Shown here piece after piece: positions 54,012 through 64,000 of a stretch of 64,000 nt of DNA; position 1 is the stretch's first letter; each line of letters starts with the position of its first letter. The stretch covers positions 2,108,001-2,172,000 of the forward strand of contig NZ_CP123229.1 in NCBI RefSeq assembly GCF_029855125.1. Direction: 5' to 3'. Source of the DNA: Methylocapsa sp. D3K7 (GTDB lineage Bacteria; Pseudomonadota; Alphaproteobacteria; Rhizobiales; Beijerinckiaceae). A program made the translations under genes and the position numbers. The notes under the pieces were generated by a model. It was not told the origin of the DNA and searched no databases. It saw only the letters and a list, made by a program, of their open reading frames with translations.

Positions 54012-55484
54012 TCAGCTGCCCGCGCGGTTGGGGTCGCGCCATTCCCGCTCGAAAGGTAGCCGCCAGGCATGCGGGGCGACGAGTTGATGGATCGATTTTG
54101 GTCCCCACGAACCAGGCGGGTACAGGCGAACCGGAGGCGGCGCTTCCAGCAAAGGGATCGACACTTCCCAGAGCCGTTCAATCCCCTCGGCGGTCGTAAA
54201 CAGCGTGTGGTCGCCGCGCATCGCGTCGAGGATCAAGCGCTCATAGGCTTCGAGGACGTCGCCGATCAGGCCGGTGTCATGCATGGCAAATTGCAAGCTC
54301 AGCTTATCGAGCCGCATGCCGGGCCCAGGGCGCTTGCCGTAGAAGGACAGCGACATCTTTGAGGCATCCGCCAAGTCGAACGTCAAATGGTCCGGGCCTT
54401 GCGCGCCAACCCCCGACCCCACGGGGAACATGCTTTTGGGGGGTTCCCGGAAGGCGATGGAAATGATCCGTTGCCCCTCCGCAAGCCGCTTGCCGGTGCG
54501 CAGGAAGAACGGCACGCCGGCCCAGCGCCAATTGTCGATCGAGCATTTCAACGCGATGAACGTCTCGGTATCCGACTCGGGGTCCACCCCCTCCTCGGCC
54601 CGGTATCCGGTGTATTGCCCGCGGATGACATCCTTCGGCTCGATCGGCAACATGCTGCGAAAGACCTTGTTCTTTTCCTCGCTGATCGGCGCCGGTTCCA
54701 AGGCTGTTGGGGGCTCCATCGCCATGAAGGCGAGAATCTGAAACAAATGGGTCACCACCATATCGCGGAAGGCGCCGGTCGCCTCGTAGAACCCGGCGCG
54801 TGAGCCAAGCCCCAGCGTCTCCGGCACGTCGATCTGCACATGGTCGATGAAATTGCGGTTCCAGATCGGTTCGAACAGCCCGTTGGCGAAACGGAAGGCA
54901 AGGATGTTTTGCGCCGGTTCCTTGCCAAGGAAGTGGTCGATCCGGAAGATCTGGTCTTCGGAGAAGACCTCATGCAATTCGGTATTCAGTCGCACCGCGC
55001 TGGCGAGGTCCGTGCCAAACGGCTTTTCCATGATGATTTGTGAGCGCTCGACAAGCCCTGCTTCGTCCAGCAAGCGGACCGCCGACAAGGCGGCATTGGG
55101 CGGCACGCTCAGATAGTGCAAACGGCGACAGTTAGCGCCCAGCTCCTGTTCAGCCCGTTCCACCGCTGCCTTGAGGCCGCTGGCGCCCGCGGCCAGCGGG
55201 ACATAATCTAAGGTCTCCGCGAAGGCGTCCCAGGCGGCCCCATGGTTCTTACGCGTGGCGAATTGATCGAGGGCGCCGCGCGCGAGCGTCCGGAAACCAT
55301 CGGCGTCGAGGTCGTCGAGCGAGACGCCAATGATCCGGCAGCCGGGGATGACCCCGGCGCTCGACAGATGGAACAGGCCCGGCAGCAGCTTCCGCCGGGC
55401 GAGGTCTCCGGTGGCGCCAAAGAGAACGACGGCTTGCGGATATTTCGGACCAACCCCTGGAGGAATCTTTGCCAATGTGCGCAT
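54012..55484 (-). CDS. zwf: Glucose-6-phosphate 1-dehydrogenase
   Basis: 490 residues. The cofactor motif GATGDLARR (about 24-32) is followed by the substrate motif 'RIDHFLGKE' with the catalytic His and Lys. The length is normal. It supplies NADPH and 6-phosphogluconolactone for the pentose phosphate or Entner-Doudoroff route. It is 22 bp convergent with the HPr gene and downstream of pgi on the same strand (74 bp). Confidence 0.93.
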   Translation of the reverse strand: MRTLAKIPPGVGPKYPQAVVLFGATGDLARRKLLPGLFHLSSAGVIPGCRIIGVSLDDLDADGFRTLARGALDQFATRKNHGAAWDAFAETLDYVPLAAGASGLKAAVERAEQELGANCRRLHYLSVPPNAALSAVRLLDEAGLVERSQIIMEKPFGTDLASAVRLNTELHEVFSEDQIFRIDHFLGKEPAQNILAFRFANGLFEPIWNRNFIDHVQIDVPETLGLGSRAGFYEATGAFRDMVVTHLFQILAFMAMEPPTALEPAPISEEKNKVFRSMLPIEPKDVIRGQYTGYRAEEGVDPESDTETFIALKCSIDNWRWAGVPFFLRTGKRLAEGQRIISIAFREPPKSMFPVGSGVGAQGPDHLTFDLADASKMSLSFYGKRPGPGMRLDKLSLQFAMHDTGLIGDVLEAYERLILDAMRGDHTLFTTAEGIERLWEVSIPLLEAPPPVRLYPPGSWGPKSIHQLVAPHAWRLPFEREWRDPNRAGS

Positions 55485-55558
55485 CCCATGCCCAGCCGCT
55501 TAGGCCGGCAGCGCAGCGCCCCAGCGGCAAAATCCGAACTGTCACTTTCAGAAGGCGA

Positions 55559-57205
55559 TCAGCCTCCACGATAGGCGCGCGCTGCCGCGATGAGGCCGGC
55601 GGTCGAGGCGTCGAAGCCTTCCGTCGAGCGGCTCGCGTCGGTGACGACAGGGGTCAGCTTATTGGCGAGTTCCTTGCCAAGTTCGACGCCCCATTGATCG
55701 AAGGAATTGATGTTCCAAATCACGCCTTGAACGAAAACCTTATGCTCATAAAGCGCGATCAATTGGCCGAGCAGGCGCGGCGCCATCTGTTTATAAAGAA
55801 ACGTGCTGGAGGGCCGGTTGCCGTCGAAAACCTTGTGCGGCGCGAGCGCCTCGATCGCATCGGTGCTCAATCCTTGCCCGGCCAATTTCTGCTTCACCTC
55901 GGCAAGCGGCCGTCCCTGCATCAACGCCTGGCTCTGAGCCAGGCAATTGGCGAACAGCAAATTGTGATGCTCAATATCCGCGCACAAAGGTAGGACCGCG
56001 ACGAGGAAATCGATCGGCACGATTTGGGTGCCCTGATGCAACATTTGGAAAAAGGCATGCTGACCGTTGGTTCCAGGTTCGCCGAAAATCACCGGGGCGG
56101 TTTCGATTCGCGCGCGGGCGCCGGTTAAGTCCACCGACTTGCCGTTCGACTCCATTTCGAGCTGTTGCAGATAGGCCGGAAACCGCGCCATCCGCTCGTC
56201 ATAGGGGATAACGGCATGCGCCGCGCAGCCCCAAAAGTCGCGATACCAGACTCCGAGGAGAGCCATCAGCACCGGAATGTTGCGCTCCAGGGGCGCTTCG
56301 ACGAAATGGCTGTCGATGTCTTGTCCGCCGCGCAGAAATTCCTCAAATTTCTCCTTGCCGATTCCGATCGCAAGCAAGAGCCCAATCGACGACCAGATCG
56401 AATAGCGGCCGCCGACCCAATCCCAAAAGCCGAACACGCGATCGCTTCTGATGCCGAATGCGGCGATTTTATCGAGCTGGGTGGACACGGCACAAAAATG
56501 ATCGCCGACCGCCGCCTCGCCGAGCGTCGCCGCGATGGCTTTCCGCGCGGTGGCGGCATTCGTCATGGTCTCGATCGTCGTGAAGGTTTTTGAACAGACA
56601 ATGAAAAGCGTCGTTTCGAGCGGCACCCGTTTCAAGGTATCGCCGAGATCGGCGCCATCGACATTGGAAACCGTGTGCAGTCTCAGACGGTTGGGAACGA
56701 AGGGCGCGAGCGCCCGCGCGGCCATGGCGGGGCCAAGATCCGAGCCGCCGATCCCGATATTCACGATATCGGTGAATCTCTCCCCGCTCGCCGACTTTGC
56801 GTCACCATTATGGATGGATTCCGCAAAAGCTTCCATCTTGTCCCGCTCGGCCAGCACCTCCGGCATGACATCATGGCCTTCGGCGAACATGGGTCTGCCC
56901 GAAAGATTGCGCAAAGCCATGTGCAGGGCGGGACGGTGTTCGGTGCTATTGACCGGTTCGCCAGCAAAGAGCGCCGCACGGCGCTCTTCGACACCGGCGG
57001 CCCGAGCGAGATCAAGGAGCAGCCCGAGCGTTGTTGTGGTGATGCGGTGTTTCGAATAGTCGAAAAGGAGATCGTCGAGTTCGACGTGAAACCGCGCGAA
57101 CCGGTCCGGGTCATCGCGGAAAAAGTCAGCGATCGATTGCCCCGCCAAGGATTGTTTGTGCGCGTCGAGCGCGGCAAGGGCGGCTTCGATATTATGTGTA
57201 GCCAT
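55559..57205 (-). CDS. pgi: Glucose-6-phosphate isomerase
   Basis: 548 residues, standard PGI length. The signatures 'DWVGGRYSIWSSIGL' and 'GQLIALYEHKVFVQGVIWNINSFDQWGVELGK' (second PGI signature) are present, as is the phosphate loop 'FIVCSKTFTTIET'. It interconverts glucose-6-phosphate and fructose-6-phosphate. It lies directly upstream of zwf on the same strand and probably shares its transcript. Confidence 0.95.
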   Translation of the reverse strand: MATHNIEAALAALDAHKQSLAGQSIADFFRDDPDRFARFHVELDDLLFDYSKHRITTTTLGLLLDLARAAGVEERRAALFAGEPVNSTEHRPALHMALRNLSGRPMFAEGHDVMPEVLAERDKMEAFAESIHNGDAKSASGERFTDIVNIGIGGSDLGPAMAARALAPFVPNRLRLHTVSNVDGADLGDTLKRVPLETTLFIVCSKTFTTIETMTNAATARKAIAATLGEAAVGDHFCAVSTQLDKIAAFGIRSDRVFGFWDWVGGRYSIWSSIGLLLAIGIGKEKFEEFLRGGQDIDSHFVEAPLERNIPVLMALLGVWYRDFWGCAAHAVIPYDERMARFPAYLQQLEMESNGKSVDLTGARARIETAPVIFGEPGTNGQHAFFQMLHQGTQIVPIDFLVAVLPLCADIEHHNLLFANCLAQSQALMQGRPLAEVKQKLAGQGLSTDAIEALAPHKVFDGNRPSSTFLYKQMAPRLLGQLIALYEHKVFVQGVIWNINSFDQWGVELGKELANKLTPVVTDASRSTEGFDASTAGLIAAARAYRGG

Positions 57206-57335
57206 GCGTCACACCCCAATGATTACTGGACGCAAGCGAGCCGCTTCAAAATGGCAAAAGAAAGTGCGGAGGTTCCGCCACTGCCAATCCGGTGATGAAT
57301 TTTGGCGGCGGACGCGGCCATCCCCGATCCGGCGG

Positions 57336-57366
57336 AACCAGGGACCGCGGAAAGCGGCCCCTGGTT
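57336..57366. terminator. Hairpin downstream of amtB, terminator-like
   Basis: AACCAGGG-CCGC pairs with GCGG-CCCTGGTT (13-bp stem with one mismatch, 5-nt loop), 60 bp after the amtB stop. There is no T-run on either strand, so it may be a processing or Rho-assisted site. Confidence 0.45.
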
Positions 57367-57425
57367 TCTATTCGCATTGTCAATACAACCAGGCGCCGGA
57401 GCAAAGCCCAGACAGCCCAGCCCCG

Positions 57426-58964
<1,539 letters not shown>

Positions 58965-59004
58965 ATTCAACTCCTGCGATACAACAAATTGGAAGGAAGG
59001 CACC

Positions 59005-59478
<474 letters not shown>

Positions 59479-59574
59479 TTATGAAACCACCTAAGCTACA
59501 GTCACGAGATTGTGAAAGCCTATGCTCATGGAGGAATGATGGATATCGCGTTTTGACAACCGCAAGATTTTCTC

Positions 59575-60441
59575 TTAGCGGGCTCCTGACTTCGGCCGCA
59601 TCAAACCTTCCTGCGCGACCGACGCGATAAGCCGGCCATCATGCGAGAAGATGAGTCCACGGGCGAACCCGCGCGCGCGGCCGGAATTTGGACTGTCCTG
59701 CGCATAGAGCAACCACTCATCGGCGCGAAATGGCCGGTGGAACCACAAGGCGTGATCGAGGCTGGCGACCTGCAGGCCCGTATCGAAGACGGAATGACCA
59801 TGCGCGCCAAGTGCGGCGTCAAGAAGCGTCATGTCGGACAGGTAAGCGAGCACCGCACGGTGGATGGCCGGATCATCCGGGAGCGGCCCTGTCGCGCGGA
59901 GCCACACATATTGTTCGGTGGCGCCTGCTTCATGCGTGACATAGCGGGCAAGATCGACCGGCCGCAGCTCGATGGGGCGCTCCCGCGCGAACCAGCGTCG
60001 AATGGCATCCGGCATCGAGTCCCCAAAACGCCTTAGCATTTCGGCTTCGCTTGGCAGGCTTTCTGGCAACGGCACCTTGGGCATTGGAACCGCATGTTCA
60101 AGACCCGGCTCCTCGATCTGAAAGGAAGCAGAGAGCGAGAAGATCGCGCGCCCGTGTTGGATCGCATTGCAACGCCGCGTCGTAAAACTCTTGCCGTCCC
60201 GGATCCGGTCCACCTCATAGACGATGGGCACCGCCGGATCGCCCGGCAAAAGAAAATAGCCATGCAAGGAATGCGGCGGCCGCGCCTCGACCGTGCGCGC
60301 TGCCGCGACGAGGGCTTGCGCGACCACAAGGCCGCCAAAGACGCGCTGCCAGCCAACCTGCGGACTCCGCCCGCGAAAGATATTTTCCTCGATCCTCTCA
60401 AGATCGAGGATCGTCAAAAGCTGGTCGACCGCATGGGACAT
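59575..60441 (-). CDS. tesB: Acyl-CoA thioesterase II
   Basis: 288 residues from ATG 60441. It has the double hot-dog architecture with 'QRVFGGLVVAQALVAAARTV', 'HSLHGYFLLPGDP', 'YVTHEAGATEQYVWLRA' and 'LDHALWFHRPFRADEWLLYAQDSP'; the Asp-Gln-type catalytic positions appear kept. It hydrolyses medium- and long-chain acyl-CoA. Longer readings to 60522 lack similarity. It lies upstream of glnK on the same strand but is probably transcribed separately. Confidence 0.9.
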   Translation of the reverse strand: MSHAVDQLLTILDLERIEENIFRGRSPQVGWQRVFGGLVVAQALVAAARTVEARPPHSLHGYFLLPGDPAVPIVYEVDRIRDGKSFTTRRCNAIQHGRAIFSLSASFQIEEPGLEHAVPMPKVPLPESLPSEAEMLRRFGDSMPDAIRRWFARERPIELRPVDLARYVTHEAGATEQYVWLRATGPLPDDPAIHRAVLAYLSDMTLLDAALGAHGHSVFDTGLQVASLDHALWFHRPFRADEWLLYAQDSPNSGRARGFARGLIFSHDGRLIASVAQEGLMRPKSGAR

Positions 60442-60612
60442 TGACGCCGCGCTTCCGTTCCTAAATCCACGCATTCGGGGGCAGCGGTTGTCACATGAGA
60501 AGTGTGGCTGGCCCCGGCTCACGAATCAAGCGGAACCAGTAGCGAACCCGTTGGGCATAATTGCGGTCGCCGCGCGGCTCCGCCCCCGTGTTCGCGAGGA
60601 TGTCCCTTTCCC

Positions 60613-61689
60613 CTATTTGGAAATATCTTCGATAGGCTGTTTCGAATCCATCTTGATGATTTTCGTTTTGCCTTTTGCGGCGGCGATCGCGGCAGGAAGA
60701 TCGACGGCGCGGATCGATTGATCGTTGTAAGTTTTGAAATACCATTTGAGGTTCTTTAGATCGGCGACGCTCGTCCAAAGCGTATAATCCGCCTCCGCCA
60801 CGCCGCCCTCGGCCTGGCGGACGGCGCCGAGCGGAATGTCGAAGGCATTGAGGATATGGAACGCCTGGAGCACGGATTCCGGCGCGGTTTGCGATGGGAT
60901 CGCGGCTTGTGTAAAGGCAACCGCCCGAACCAATCGCGACGGCGGCGTGAAATCGCCCGGAAGGCCATGCATGCCGCTTCCTTGGCCGAACTGCGCGAGC
61001 TGGAGTTTGCCAAGATCGACGGGCGGCACATTGGTGGCCGTCAGATTGATGTAATTGCGCAAATTGGTCATGTGCCAATCGAATGTCGGCGCGTTGGACA
61101 TGACCCCGAGCGGATTGTCATAAATCTTGAGTTTTTGATCGACGGGCTCGATGACGAGGGATTTGCCGCTGCGGTCATGCACGACGAAATGCACGGGCGG
61201 TGCCTGCTTTATGGCTTCGACGACGACCGGGACCAGCACGACCTTGTCGAAATTCGCTTTCACCTCGTCAATATTTGCGAAATTCCCAAGAATCCAATTG
61301 GCGTATTCATGCGGGGCCATCGCATGCGGCGTATTTTCGGGGGTCGCATCCGGATAGGAGGCGTAGCCAGGAAAATAGAAAAGGCCGACGTAAAGCCCCT
61401 GGTCATTGATGCCATCTATGATGACCGGCAAATCAACTGCATTGGCGCCCAGCATGCCATATTTGGTCTTGTAGGTAAGTCCCTTGCCGCCATCCGGCGT
61501 CGAGCCGGTGATCGTTGTTCCCTTTGGAATGACGATGACGTTCGATTTGAGATCGAAGCCGAATTCCAAGGTGCGGCCCGGAACCACCCCGCCATCTTCC
61601 GCGATAAGTCGGACGCCGGTGCAGGCTTGCGCCTGGGCAATGAGCATAGCCGCTGCCGCCAAGGCAGCGGCTGCACAGTTGCGGATCAT
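60613..61689 (-). CDS. Choloylglycine hydrolase-type Ntn amidase (linear amide C-N hydrolase), secreted
   Basis: 358 residues from ATG 61689, with GGGAGGAAA upstream. The signal peptide 'AAAALAAAAMLIAQAQ' ends directly before Cys23, the N-terminal nucleophile (ACTGVRL). Further motifs: 'GRTLEFGFDL', 'DGINDQGLYVGLFYF', 'NAPTFDWHMTNLRNY'. It belongs with penicillin V acylase/bile-salt-hydrolase relatives; in a free-living bacterium it may cleave N-acyl amides such as acyl-homoserine lactones. The substrate is unknown. A longer frame to 61842 has no export signal at its start. Confidence 0.86.
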   Translation of the reverse strand: MIRNCAAAALAAAAMLIAQAQACTGVRLIAEDGGVVPGRTLEFGFDLKSNVIVIPKGTTITGSTPDGGKGLTYKTKYGMLGANAVDLPVIIDGINDQGLYVGLFYFPGYASYPDATPENTPHAMAPHEYANWILGNFANIDEVKANFDKVVLVPVVVEAIKQAPPVHFVVHDRSGKSLVIEPVDQKLKIYDNPLGVMSNAPTFDWHMTNLRNYINLTATNVPPVDLGKLQLAQFGQGSGMHGLPGDFTPPSRLVRAVAFTQAAIPSQTAPESVLQAFHILNAFDIPLGAVRQAEGGVAEADYTLWTSVADLKNLKWYFKTYNDQSIRAVDLPAAIAAAKGKTKIIKMDSKQPIEDISK

Positions 61690-61777
61690 TCTTTTCCTCC
61701 CAAATTGATATAAAACGCCATTCATCAATAGACCGGATCGATCCGATCGAACAGGCGTTTTGGGAGGCTGAAAGGGA

Positions 61778-61996
61778 TTACTCGAGAGGCCGCGCCTCTT
61801 CGGGCAGCATAATCGGGATGCCATCGCGGATTGGGTAGGCAAGCTTGGCCGCGCGGGAAATCAATTCCTGGTTCTGCGCGTCATATTCGAGAGTGGTCTT
61901 GGTGCGCGGACACACCAAAATTTCCAGCAGCCGCGGGTCTATCCGCGATGGCTCCGGCGCTTTGTTCCCGCCCGAACCTTTCGGTTTTTCCGTCAT
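61778..61996 (-). CDS. Trm112/UPF0434-family protein
   Basis: 72 residues from ATG 61996. The body '[29 protein letters not shown]' and '[22 protein letters not shown]' is the full Trm112-like fold, with only one of the usual cysteines. It may be an activator of methyltransferases. Long upstream frame readings to 62365 overlap the next gene antisense-style and are rejected. Confidence 0.88.
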   Translation of the reverse strand: MTEKPKGSGGNKAPEPSRIDPRLLEILVCPRTKTTLEYDAQNQELISRAAKLAYPIRDGIPIMLPEEARPLE

Positions 61997-62049
61997 AACT
62001 CGATGCTCCAGATTTTGGGTTTCCGGTGACTGTCGCGCCGGACTTGCCG

Positions 62050-62718
62050 TTAGTGGAGGGGCGCGGATGCGTTTTTGCCGCGCGCAAGTTCGATTTCGGT
62101 AATCGCGACGAGCACGTCCGCCCGCCGTTTGAGATCCCGCGCCTCGAGCAGTGCCTGTTTTTCCTTGGGACTGCAAGGGCTCATCATGGAGAGCGCGTTG
62201 ACAAGCGCCTCGTTCGGCGCGCTGTTGATACTCTTCCAGTCGACTTGGAGATGGTTGGTCTCGGCAAAATCGCGCAACGTGCGCAGGACGCCATCCCGGT
62301 CGACCTGATCCTCGCCCACGCGGGGACTGAAATCGGTGGTGAAGGGGCTGAAATCGGGGCGGCATTGGCGGTATGGCGTCGTCCCGGCAAGTTCCTCGGC
62401 GATCTTGAACCTAGCAATCCCCGTGAGCGTGATCAGATAGCGCCCGTCCCCGGATTCGGCGAATTGGGTGATCCGGCCGGCACAGCCGACCGGAAACAGC
62501 ACCGGCGCGCCCAAGCCGGCGCCAGCCTCGGGATCTGGTTGGATCATGCCCACGATCCGATGGCCTCTAAGGGCGTCATCCACCATGGCAAGATAGCGAT
62601 CCTCAAATATATTGAGAGGCAGTTCGCCGCGCGGCAGCAGCAAGGCGCCCGCGAGCGGAAAGATTGGAAACGCCCCCGGGAGTTCGTCCAGGCCGCTATA
62701 AGCATGGTTCATGCTCAT
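62050..62718 (-). CDS. Lon N-terminal (LON substrate-binding) domain protein
   Basis: 222 residues from ATG 62718. The domain is visible from '[34 protein letters not shown]' through '[28 protein letters not shown]'. There is no ATPase or protease domain, so it is a stand-alone LON-N protein of the YcaR neighbourhood type. It sits 53 bp upstream of the UPF0434 gene on the same strand. Function unknown. A longer reading to 62883 is possible but less likely. Confidence 0.87.
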   Translation of the reverse strand: MSMNHAYSGLDELPGAFPIFPLAGALLLPRGELPLNIFEDRYLAMVDDALRGHRIVGMIQPDPEAGAGLGAPVLFPVGCAGRITQFAESGDGRYLITLTGIARFKIAEELAGTTPYRQCRPDFSPFTTDFSPRVGEDQVDRDGVLRTLRDFAETNHLQVDWKSINSAPNEALVNALSMMSPCSPKEKQALLEARDLKRRADVLVAITEIELARGKNASAPLH

Positions 62719-62940
62719 GGTCCAATCCTCCTCCGGCCTATTCGGACGATCACACGACTCATTTAACATCATCCTATTTAAACCCACAAATTGCCGGGTC
62801 CAGCCTCCGGAAAAGGAAAATACAGCTTTGTCACGAAGTCGCAGTCTTAATTTGACCTCGTTTCGGTTCATCTTTGTAACCAACAGCCCTCTTATTGAGC
62901 ATATGCCTAATATATAAGCATTCAGATTTGCCCATAAAGC

Positions 62941-64000
62941 TTAAGCTGTACTGCGTAAGCGCGCGAATCCAGCGTCGAGATCGGCCTTGAGATCCTCAAT
63001 GTCCTCAAGCCCCACGGAAAAGCGCAAGGCGGGTCCTGGCGGATCCCACTCCGTCACGCTGCGATAGCTCCGGCAATCAAAGGGAATGACAAGGCTTTCA
63101 AAGCCGCCCCAAGAGAAGCCCATACCAAACAATTTCAGCCCGTCGAGCATTGCCGCGAGGGCGGCGGGGGAACAAGGCTGCAAAAGGACTGAAAATAATC
63201 CGGACGAGCCGAGAAAGTCCCGTTTCCAATAAATATGACCTGGACAGGAGGGAAACGCCGGATGCAGAACCTGGGCAACTTCCTTGCGCGCGGCGAGCCA
63301 GCGGGCGAGGTCGAGTGCCTGCCGTTCGGCTTCCTTGAGACGAAGTTCAAGCGTGCGCAAGCCGCGCAAGCTCAAGAAGACGTCCTCCGGCCCGGCGCAC
63401 ATCGAAAACGCGTCAAACGTCGCCCGGAGCCTTGGAAACCAATCCGCGTTGGCGGATACGAGCCCTATCAAAAGGTCGGAATGGCCGCCGAGATATTTGG
63501 TCCCGGCCTCGACCGCCATATCAGCACCACGCGTGTGCGGCGGAAACAGCAAGGGCGTCGCCCACGTATTATCGAGAATCAGGCAAAGCTTTTTGGCCCG
63601 CGCCAATTCAGCAATCGCGGGAACGTCCTGAACTTCGAACGTCTGGGAGCCCGGTGTCTCGACGAAGATCACGCTGGTGTTCGGCCGGATCAAGGATTCG
63701 ATCGCGGCCCCAAGCGCTGGATCATAATAGGTCGTCTCGACTCCCATCCGGCGCAAAACCGTATCGCAAAAGATACGGGAGGGGCGATAGACCGCGTCCG
63801 TCACCAGAATATGGTCACCGGCTTTGACCGCCGCGAACAGCGCGAGGGTAATCGCGGCAAGGCCCGACGGGGCAAGCACGGTTCCAGCGGCACCCGACAA
63901 TTCCGTCCACGCCGTTTCCAGCGCCGCTGTTGTCGGGGTCCCCTGCGTGGCGTAGGTGAACCGTGCCGTACGCTTCGAAAAAGCCTCCACGGTCGGAAAG
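62941..64000 (-). CDS. metC: Cystathionine beta-lyase-like PLP enzyme, 5' end cut by window
   Basis: About 353 residues are visible; the frame continues past the edge (FPTVEAF precedes the visible Met-like GTG), so about 40 N-terminal residues are missing. The PLP-binding Lys lies in 'EAGTKYLGGHSDLLIG', with 'LDNTWATPLLFPPHTRGADM' before it, as in MetC/PatB-group Cys/Met-metabolism enzymes. It would release homocysteine from cystathionine. The stop is TAA at 62941-62943. Confidence 0.85.
   Translation of the reverse strand, partial: FPTVEAFSKRTARFTYATQGTPTTAALETAWTELSGAAGTVLAPSGLAAITLALFAAVKAGDHILVTDAVYRPSRIFCDTVLRRMGVETTYYDPALGAAIESLIRPNTSVIFVETPGSQTFEVQDVPAIAELARAKKLCLILDNTWATPLLFPPHTRGADMAVEAGTKYLGGHSDLLIGLVSANADWFPRLRATFDAFSMCAGPEDVFLSLRGLRTLELRLKEAERQALDLARWLAARKEVAQVLHPAFPSCPGHIYWKRDFLGSSGLFSVLLQPCSPAALAAMLDGLKLFGMGFSWGGFESLVIPFDCRSYRSVTEWDPPGPALRFSVGLEDIEDLKADLDAGFARLRSTA

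Noticed and set aside
61997..62365. N-terminal extension of the UPF0434 protein
   Set aside because: The stretch overlaps the LON-N gene and reads as low-complexity Arg/Gln-rich sequence.
63988..63990. GTG as true start of the metC-like gene
   Set aside because: The frame continues upstream with FPTVEAF, typical of the family's internal sequence, so the gene is cut by the window edge.

Overview
The window looks like chromosomal DNA of an alphaproteobacterium of the Hyphomicrobiales (Rhizobiales), most likely a Beijerinckiaceae-type or other methylotroph-related genus. This is inferred from moderately high GC, the ChvI/ChvG-HprK-EIIA-HPr cluster typical of the order, an Omp31-like porin domain, and a block of genes that normally accompanies PQQ-dependent alcohol dehydrogenases. 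No rRNA, tRNA, CRISPR array, transposase or phage gene was seen.

Layout. (1) 0-6.1 kb: PQQ-dehydrogenase-associated genes (a partial periplasmic binding protein, a class I cytochrome c, an ABC-2 permease, an ATPase, a YVTN beta-propeller and an ABC binding protein). They are tightly overlapped on the minus strand behind hemD. (2) 6.3-16 kb: mostly housekeeping genes (a pilus N-domain protein, psd, a YidB-like protein, an Atm1-type ABC exporter, a LOG-family enzyme, a TonB-like protein, and a coupled cysS-GNAT-cimA operon). The 3' half of cysS is clearly AT-richer than its 5' half. (3) 16.7-23 kb: a complete tripartite RND efflux operon (outer-membrane factor, adaptor, pump). (4) 23-28.6 kb: an SDR enzyme and a group of small or membrane stress-type proteins (DUF1269, UPF0114, a six-TM protein, an AI-2E family permease, an HD-type hydrolase). 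(5) 28.5-47 kb: an accessory envelope/signalling region with two small secreted proteins, a caspase-like protein with a five-copy 60-bp repeat, a double beta-barrel outer-membrane protein, two related efflux adaptors flanking a class III nucleotide cyclase and a Crp-type regulator, an RND pump, an OmpA-like protein and a caspase-fold protein whose catalytic His and Cys are both replaced. (6) 47-64 kb: core metabolism and regulation (sthA, chvI-chvG-hprK-EIIA-HPr, zwf, pgi, glnK-amtB with a -24/-12 promoter, tesB, an Ntn hydrolase, a Trm112/UPF0434 protein, a Lon-N-domain protein and a partial metC-like gene).

The most interesting area is 28.5-47 kb. It contains an intact and a degenerate caspase-fold protein, a cyclase/Crp pair between two homologous efflux adaptors, and an unusual tandem-barrel porin. 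The operon overlaps (ATGA and TAATG junctions) support translational coupling in the PQQ-associated, RND, cysS and PTS clusters. Starts were chosen from ribosome-binding sites, signal peptides and neighbour overlaps. They often lie downstream of the longest possible start.
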